Source: an uncultured Clostridia bacterium
Lineage (GTDB): Bacteria > Bacillota > Clostridia > Christensenellales > Aristaeellaceae
Length of the DNA: 64,000 nt
Assembly (NCBI GenBank): GCA_947565865.1
Contig: CANOHT010000001.1
Location: forward strand, 62,001 to 126,000
Direction of reading: 5' to 3'
This document shows positions 60,597 through 64,000 of this stretch, piece after piece. The first letter of the stretch is position 1. Each line of letters opens with the position of its first letter. The notes beneath the pieces are model-generated. The model ran no database searches. It saw only the letters and a program-made list of their open reading frames with translations, and was not told the origin of the DNA. The position numbers and the translations under genes were made by a program.

Positions 60597-61612
60597 GCCC
60601 GCTCACCTCCCCGCCTCAGCATCAGCCCAATGACCACAGGCGCGCCGAACAGCGCCGTCACCGAGCTGATGGCCAGTTCCGTGGGGGCGAAGGCCGTCCG
60701 GGCAATCAGATCGCACAGCATGCAGAACACCCCGCCCAGCAGGAAGCACCCCGGCGTGATGACCTGGGGCCGGGCCGTGCCGAACAGGCGCTTGGTCACA
60801 TGAGGCACGGCGATGCCCACAAAGGAGATGGGCCCCACCAGCGCCGTCACGCAGGCGGAAAGCACGCTGGACAAGAGAATCAGCGCCAACCGGTATGCCC
60901 GCACATTCACCCCCACGCTGGCGGCATAGCCTTCCCCCAGCTGGAAGGCGGAGATGGGCTTAGCGATGGCCATCGACAGCGCCAGCGCCAGCGTCACGGG
61001 CAGCGCGCAGGCCTGCAGATTGGCCCACGATACGGCGGAAAAGCTGCCCATGGACCAGCTGTGCAGGTTGGCGATCTCGGCGTCCTGGGCAAAGGTCACC
61101 ACGAAGTCCGTGGCGGCGGAGCAGATGTTCCCCACCATCACGCCCACCACCAGGAGCATCGCCATGCTGCGCACCCGCCGGGAAGCCGCCAGCACCAATC
61201 CTGTGCAGAGCATCGCTCCCGCGAAGGCCGCCAGCATCGTCGTCCCGAAGCTTACCCGGCCCAAGAGCTCCTGGCCGAAGACCAGCGCCAGCCCCACCAT
61301 CATTTTAGCGCTGGCGGAAATGCCCAGCACATAGGGTCCCGCGATGGGGTTGCGGAAAAAGGTCTGCAGCAGAAACCCGGACACAGACAGCGCGCCTCCC
61401 ATCAGCGCCGCCGTCAGCAGCCGCGGCAGGCGGATTTTCCAGATCACGTTGTAGGCCGCTTCGCCCGCGCCCTCCCGGAAAAGCACGATGCGGAGGATGT
61501 CCCCCAGCGATATGCTGACGCTGCCGGTGTTGATGTTCATGACAAACAGCAGGAAAAAAAGGACGGTCAGCCCGCCGAAGCACAGGGCGTACCTGATCCC
61601 GGTTTTCTTCAT
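60593..61612 (-). CDS. btuC: Corrinoid ABC transporter permease (FecCD family)
   Basis: A 339-residue permease with about ten helices. Family motifs: RLPRLLTAALMGGALSVSG, LQTFFRNPIAGPYVLGISA, and the late GPISFVGIAVPHVTK, GCFLLGGVFCMLCDLIAR. It forms the channel with the ATPase downstream. The ATG at 61612 has AAAGGA ten bases upstream; an ATG at 61621 is too close to it. Confidence 0.93.
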   Translation of the reverse strand: MKKTGIRYALCFGGLTVLFFLLFVMNINTGSVSISLGDILRIVLFREGAGEAAYNVIWKIRLPRLLTAALMGGALSVSGFLLQTFFRNPIAGPYVLGISASAKMMVGLALVFGQELLGRVSFGTTMLAAFAGAMLCTGLVLAASRRVRSMAMLLVVGVMVGNICSAATDFVVTFAQDAEIANLHSWSMGSFSAVSWANLQACALPVTLALALSMAIAKPISAFQLGEGYAASVGVNVRAYRLALILLSSVLSACVTALVGPISFVGIAVPHVTKRLFGTARPQVITPGCFLLGGVFCMLCDLIARTAFAPTELAISSVTALFGAPVVIGLMLRRGGERA

Positions 61613-61690
61613 CGGTGACATTCCTTTCCCATGCGCGTAAAGCCCGCCGACCGGGGCGCGGCGCTCTCTTGGATACCGCGCCCCGCAGGC

Positions 61691-62791
61691 TTATTGCAGC
61701 CTGAACAGGTAGGTGAAGGCGTCCACGCCAGGATCATCGTTGGTCAGCATCCTGTTCATGTCCGCGATCATCTCCCCCAGGCTGTCGGAAATCTGGAAGT
61801 AATCCGGCGTGGTGCACCAAACGTTGCCTTCCTTGACGGCCCTGAACTCGCTGAGCATAGCGTTGCGTTCCAGCAGTTCCGCCATTGTAGCCGGCTTGCC
61901 ACCCGTGCTCCAGATGTAAATGATGTAGTCCGCGTCCCCTGCCTGGGCGTAGAACTCCTCCATTTCCAGCTTCTGTGTGCCGGACTTCTCGGGATTCAAC
62001 CCAGCGGGGACATAGCTTCCCCCGGCCAGCTCCAGCATTTTTGCCATGTAGTCGCCGCCGTTGCGTGCATACAGCCCGCCGTTTGAAATGATATAGAACA
62101 TGGCCACGGTCTTTTCCGCAGCCGCCGCCTGAAGGCCGTCCACCAATGCCGCCTGGGCCTCAAAGACCGCCTGGGCCTCCGCCTGTCGGCCCAGCAATTC
62201 ACCGTAGAGCTTGACCCACTCCACCCGCGCCAGGGGATGCTCCTCATAGGTGGACTGATCCAGCAGCACGGGGATGCCCAGCTCCGCCAGCTTTTCCGCC
62301 ACATCCGGGGCGCTCAGCAGCATGGTGGAAAATACGGCCAAGGGGGGCTGCTCAGCGGCCAGCACCTCAAAATCCGGCTCCTTGTAGCTGCCGATGTAGC
62401 ACATCCGCCCGGTGCTGAGCGCCTCTCTCACGGCGTCGATGTACCAGCTGTCCGCGTCGGTGGTGGTCTGACCAACGGCATCCAGGCGACCGATGGCGTC
62501 AATCAGGGAAATGGTGGACGTGGAGGAAATCAGCAGGTTGTCCAGCGGCAGCCGCAGGGGCGTCACATCCTCATCCAGGTTATCCGGCGCTTCCATGCCC
62601 TCGGGAATGGTCAGGAACCGGCTGCCGTCGGAAATGGTGATGAGGGTATAGCCGCCTTCCAGGTAATCCAGGGTGAAATTCCTGGCGTATTGCAGCGGCA
62701 TGGACGATTCCACCGCAGGCATATCCGCCAGAGCGGTGGCGCTGATAAGCAGCAGCGCCGTCAGCACAAGGAACACCAGCGTCTTTTTCAT
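61691..62791 (-). CDS. btuF: Corrinoid ABC transporter substrate-binding protein
   Basis: A 366-residue exported binding protein of the BtuF/FhuD class. The signal peptide is MKKTLVFLVLTALLLISATA with no lipobox Cys, so anchoring is unclear in a Gram-positive cell. The two lobes are joined by a long helix (KLYGELLGRQAEAQAVFEAQ); NLLISSTSTISLIDAIGRLD and LLLDQSTY-like VLLDQSTYEEHPL are visible. AAGGAGG lies seven bases before the ATG. It is the first gene behind the cobalamin riboswitch. Confidence 0.9.
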   Translation of the reverse strand: MKKTLVFLVLTALLLISATALADMPAVESSMPLQYARNFTLDYLEGGYTLITISDGSRFLTIPEGMEAPDNLDEDVTPLRLPLDNLLISSTSTISLIDAIGRLDAVGQTTTDADSWYIDAVREALSTGRMCYIGSYKEPDFEVLAAEQPPLAVFSTMLLSAPDVAEKLAELGIPVLLDQSTYEEHPLARVEWVKLYGELLGRQAEAQAVFEAQAALVDGLQAAAAEKTVAMFYIISNGGLYARNGGDYMAKMLELAGGSYVPAGLNPEKSGTQKLEMEEFYAQAGDADYIIYIWSTGGKPATMAELLERNAMLSEFRAVKEGNVWCTTPDYFQISDSLGEMIADMNRMLTNDDPGVDAFTYLFRLQ

Positions 62792-62853
62792 GGGATGACC
62801 TCCTTTTTTATCTTCAGGCATGTCAAAAGAGGTCTCCCACCGGCGCGCAACAG

Positions 62854-62884
62854 AAAAAAACGTCCATTGCCGCACAGATGGACG
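62854..62884 (-). terminator. Riboswitch-controlled terminator before btuF
   Basis: On the minus strand CGTCCA (62884-62879) pairs with TGGACG (62866-62861) and is followed by seven T (62860-62854). It stands between the riboswitch and the btuF ribosome site, so ligand binding likely favours it. Confidence 0.8.
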
Positions 62885-62965
62885 CATGAAACATGCGCGC
62901 GCAGGCCTCGCCCGCCGCCGTCATGTCAACCTGCCTTCTCCAACTGCCCGAGAATCGGTTCCAGC

Positions 62966-63160
62966 GCGCCGGGCAGGTCTCCTGACTTTGGATGCCCGCG
63001 GTTTTCCGCGGTGAACCGGCTGCCTTCTCGGATTGCTCCAATGGCCTCTCGCCCGCCTTGACATCCCTACACAGTAATGGCTGTTGTGCCGGATTCCCAC
63101 CGGCTTCCCTTTTCACCCGAACCAGACGCCGTTAAACGCCCTTCGGACACCCTGCGCTGA
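62966..63160 (-). ncRNA. Adenosylcobalamin riboswitch
   Basis: Read on the minus strand: GGGAAGCCGGTGGGAATCCG (63110-63091) is the conserved P3-P4 junction, GCCATTGGAGC is the GCCACTG-like word, GAGAAGGC precedes P6, and AAAGTCAGGAGACCTGCC (62989-62972) is the B12 box. Order and spacing fit the cobalamin class. It precedes a cobalamin transport and synthesis operon and a terminator, so it should switch the operon off when coenzyme B12 is plentiful. Confidence 0.95.
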
Positions 63161-63176
63161 TATTCAGTTCCTGCTT

Positions 63177-63205
63177 ATTATACCAGCGGATGGCAGATGC
63201 GTCAA
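63177..63205 (-). promoter_or_regulatory. Promoter of the cobalamin operon
   Basis: On the minus strand, TTGACG (63205-63200), 17 bp, TATAAT (63182-63177). Transcription would start about ten bases before the riboswitch. Confidence 0.88.
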
Positions 63206-63272
63206 TGCCGACGCATACGAATTGAGTCTGCCGACGGCAAATAAGTCTGTTACTTTTTATAGATCTGCTGAT

Positions 63273-63306
63273 AGAAAAAACGGAGAAGCAGGTGTGCTTC
63301 TCCGTT
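63273..63306 (-). terminator. Terminator of the htpG unit
   Basis: AACGGAGAAGCA (63279-63290) pairs with TGCTTCTCCGTT (63295-63306). On the minus strand the stem is followed by TTTT, so it terminates transcripts coming from htpG through repeat element D. Confidence 0.8.
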
Positions 63307-63330
63307 CATGCTGCTGTGGAACGCCCGGGA

Positions 63331-63512
63331 GGTGTCGGAGGGCCCGCAGGCCCTCTGACTGTATTCATATCGCGCGGCTTTGCCGGGCGGGCGGGTCTGC
63401 GATCCCGCCAGGGATCGCTTCCTTACACGACCTCACAGCCGGGAACTTGCGCAGCAAGTAACCAGTGAGGTCGTGCCAACTCGTGGAAGCGGCTTTGCCG
63501 CTTTCACGACGC
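63331..63512 (+). repeat. Modular hairpin repeat element, copy D
   Basis: Order: TCGGAGGGCC-CGCA-GGCCCTCTGA (63335-63358); GACTGTATTCATATCGCGCG; hairpin GCGATCCC-GCCA-GGGATCGC; CTTCCTTACACGA (63418-63430); a perfect 10-bp outer stem ACGACCTCAC (63427-63436) / GTGAGGTCGT (63465-63474) enclosing ACTTGC-GCA-GCAAGT and ACCAGTGA; terminal GTGGAAGCGGC-TTT-GCCGCTTTCAC (63483-63507). This is the best-preserved copy. It ends at the htpG stop codon. Confidence 0.8.
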
Positions 63513-64000
63513 TTACATCAGCATACCCAGCAATTTCTGGCTACGATTGAGGAAGGCCGTAATTTCCTCAGCTTCCAGGGGCTGGGCAGCCATCCGGGCC
63601 AGATCGTAGACCTGCTGACACATCAGCTGCGTGATCTCGTCCTCCGGATCACGGGCGGCCAGGGCCTGCACCGTCTGGCTGCGGCGGTTCAGCACCAGCT
63701 CAAACCGATCCGGCATGGGGAAGGACTGGCCGTACATCCGGCTCATTTCCTTGAAGCGGCGGCTCTGCTCGTCCTCGGTAACCATGGCGGTGAGCTCGGC
63801 GCTGGCCAGGGCTTCCAGCTTCACGGCAAGATCATCCTTGCCCAGGGCCTTGCGGAACATGGCCTGCAGGCTGTCGCCGTCCAGCTCCTTGCCCTCCTCG
63901 GATTCCTCTGTCAGGCCGGACACGTCCGCGTCTACACGAGCAAACTGCACCTCGCTGCCGCCGCTGTATTCCATGAAGGACAGGAAGTTGCTGTCAATCA
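63513..64000 (-). CDS. htpG: Molecular chaperone HtpG (Hsp90), C-terminal part
   Basis: The last ~162 residues are in the window; the rest lies beyond the right edge. IDSNFLSFMEYSGGSEVQFA followed by RVDADV matches the Hsp90 middle/C-terminal domain, and the helical C-terminal dimerisation region (LAVKLEALASAELTAMVTED, FPMPDRFELVLNRRSQTVQA) follows. HtpG is an ATP-driven dimeric chaperone. The stop abuts repeat element D, and a terminator lies about 210 bases further on. Confidence 0.85.
   Translation of the reverse strand, partial: IDSNFLSFMEYSGGSEVQFARVDADVSGLTEESEEGKELDGDSLQAMFRKALGKDDLAVKLEALASAELTAMVTEDEQSRRFKEMSRMYGQSFPMPDRFELVLNRRSQTVQALAARDPEDEITQLMCQQVYDLARMAAQPLEAEEITAFLNRSQKLLGMLM

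Noticed and set aside
63084..63461. A 125-residue plus-strand frame
   Set aside because: It crosses the antisense of the cobalamin riboswitch, the operon promoter and a terminator.

Overview
The window reads as a GC-rich chromosome segment of a Gram-positive, Firmicutes-type bacterium, probably an anaerobic gut-associated member of the Clostridia. The support is an hrcA-grpE-dnaK-dnaJ cluster behind a perfect CIRCE operator, strong AGGAGG ribosome binding sites, sigma-A promoters with 17-18 bp spacers, a FabT-like MarR/DegV pair, FloA/NfeD, PepV, rubrerythrin, and an AdoCbl riboswitch in front of a cobalamin operon. The species cannot be named from sequence alone. Genes are dense and many overlap by ATGA. 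No tRNA, rRNA, CRISPR array, phage or intact IS was seen.

Layout. 0-3.6 kb: sugar-phosphate operon (epimerase end, polyol-phosphate dehydrogenase, ribulokinase-like kinase, glycerophosphodiesterase). 4.0-6.4 kb: autoregulated MerR/TipAS regulator and a decayed Ig-like (Big_2) surface-protein gene. 6.4-11.2 kb: uvrC, acetyltransferase, YugP-type peptidase, zinc-ribbon protein, XRE regulator. 11.3-15.0 kb: GH2 glycosidase and its GPH-family transporter. 15.2-18.7 kb: lower-GC stretch with an orphan promoter and two secreted proteins, one a beta-propeller/solute-binding-protein fusion. 18.7-26 kb: DUF5655-like protein, DMT exporter, rpmB, LytTR regulator, NfeD-FloA operon, two tandem uracil-DNA glycosylases, trmL. 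26-31 kb: heat-shock cluster. 31-33.2 kb: hairpin-rich intergenic region, then FakB/DegV and a FabT-like MarR with twin operators. 33-43.5 kb: NlpC/P60 hydrolase, pepV, nadE, phosphoesterase, RNase PH-RdgB fusion, flavodoxin, SDR protein, pgsA, cupin, methyltransferase. 43.6-48.8 kb: a 959-residue membrane-anchored PQQ-propeller protein, rubrerythrin, DUF362 ferredoxin. 48.9-63.2 kb: a 16-gene minus-strand cobalamin operon (transport, late corrin-ring steps, adenosylation, nucleotide-loop assembly) led by a riboswitch with its own terminator. 63.5-64 kb: htpG C-terminus.

The most unusual signal is non-coding. A family of roughly 180-210 bp modular hairpin elements occurs in at least four good copies (8.33-8.54, 9.98-10.16, 21.27-21.45 and 63.33-63.51 kb) plus two diverged or partial copies (27.8 and 35.7 kb). 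All are intergenic. The copies share the core words CTTCCTTACACGA and ACCAGTGA, their stems appear to co-vary, and each ends in a terminator-like hairpin with an AAAGTG...CACTTT-type stem in most copies. Two copies sit between duplicated terminator hairpins. This is the best candidate here for an undescribed element.
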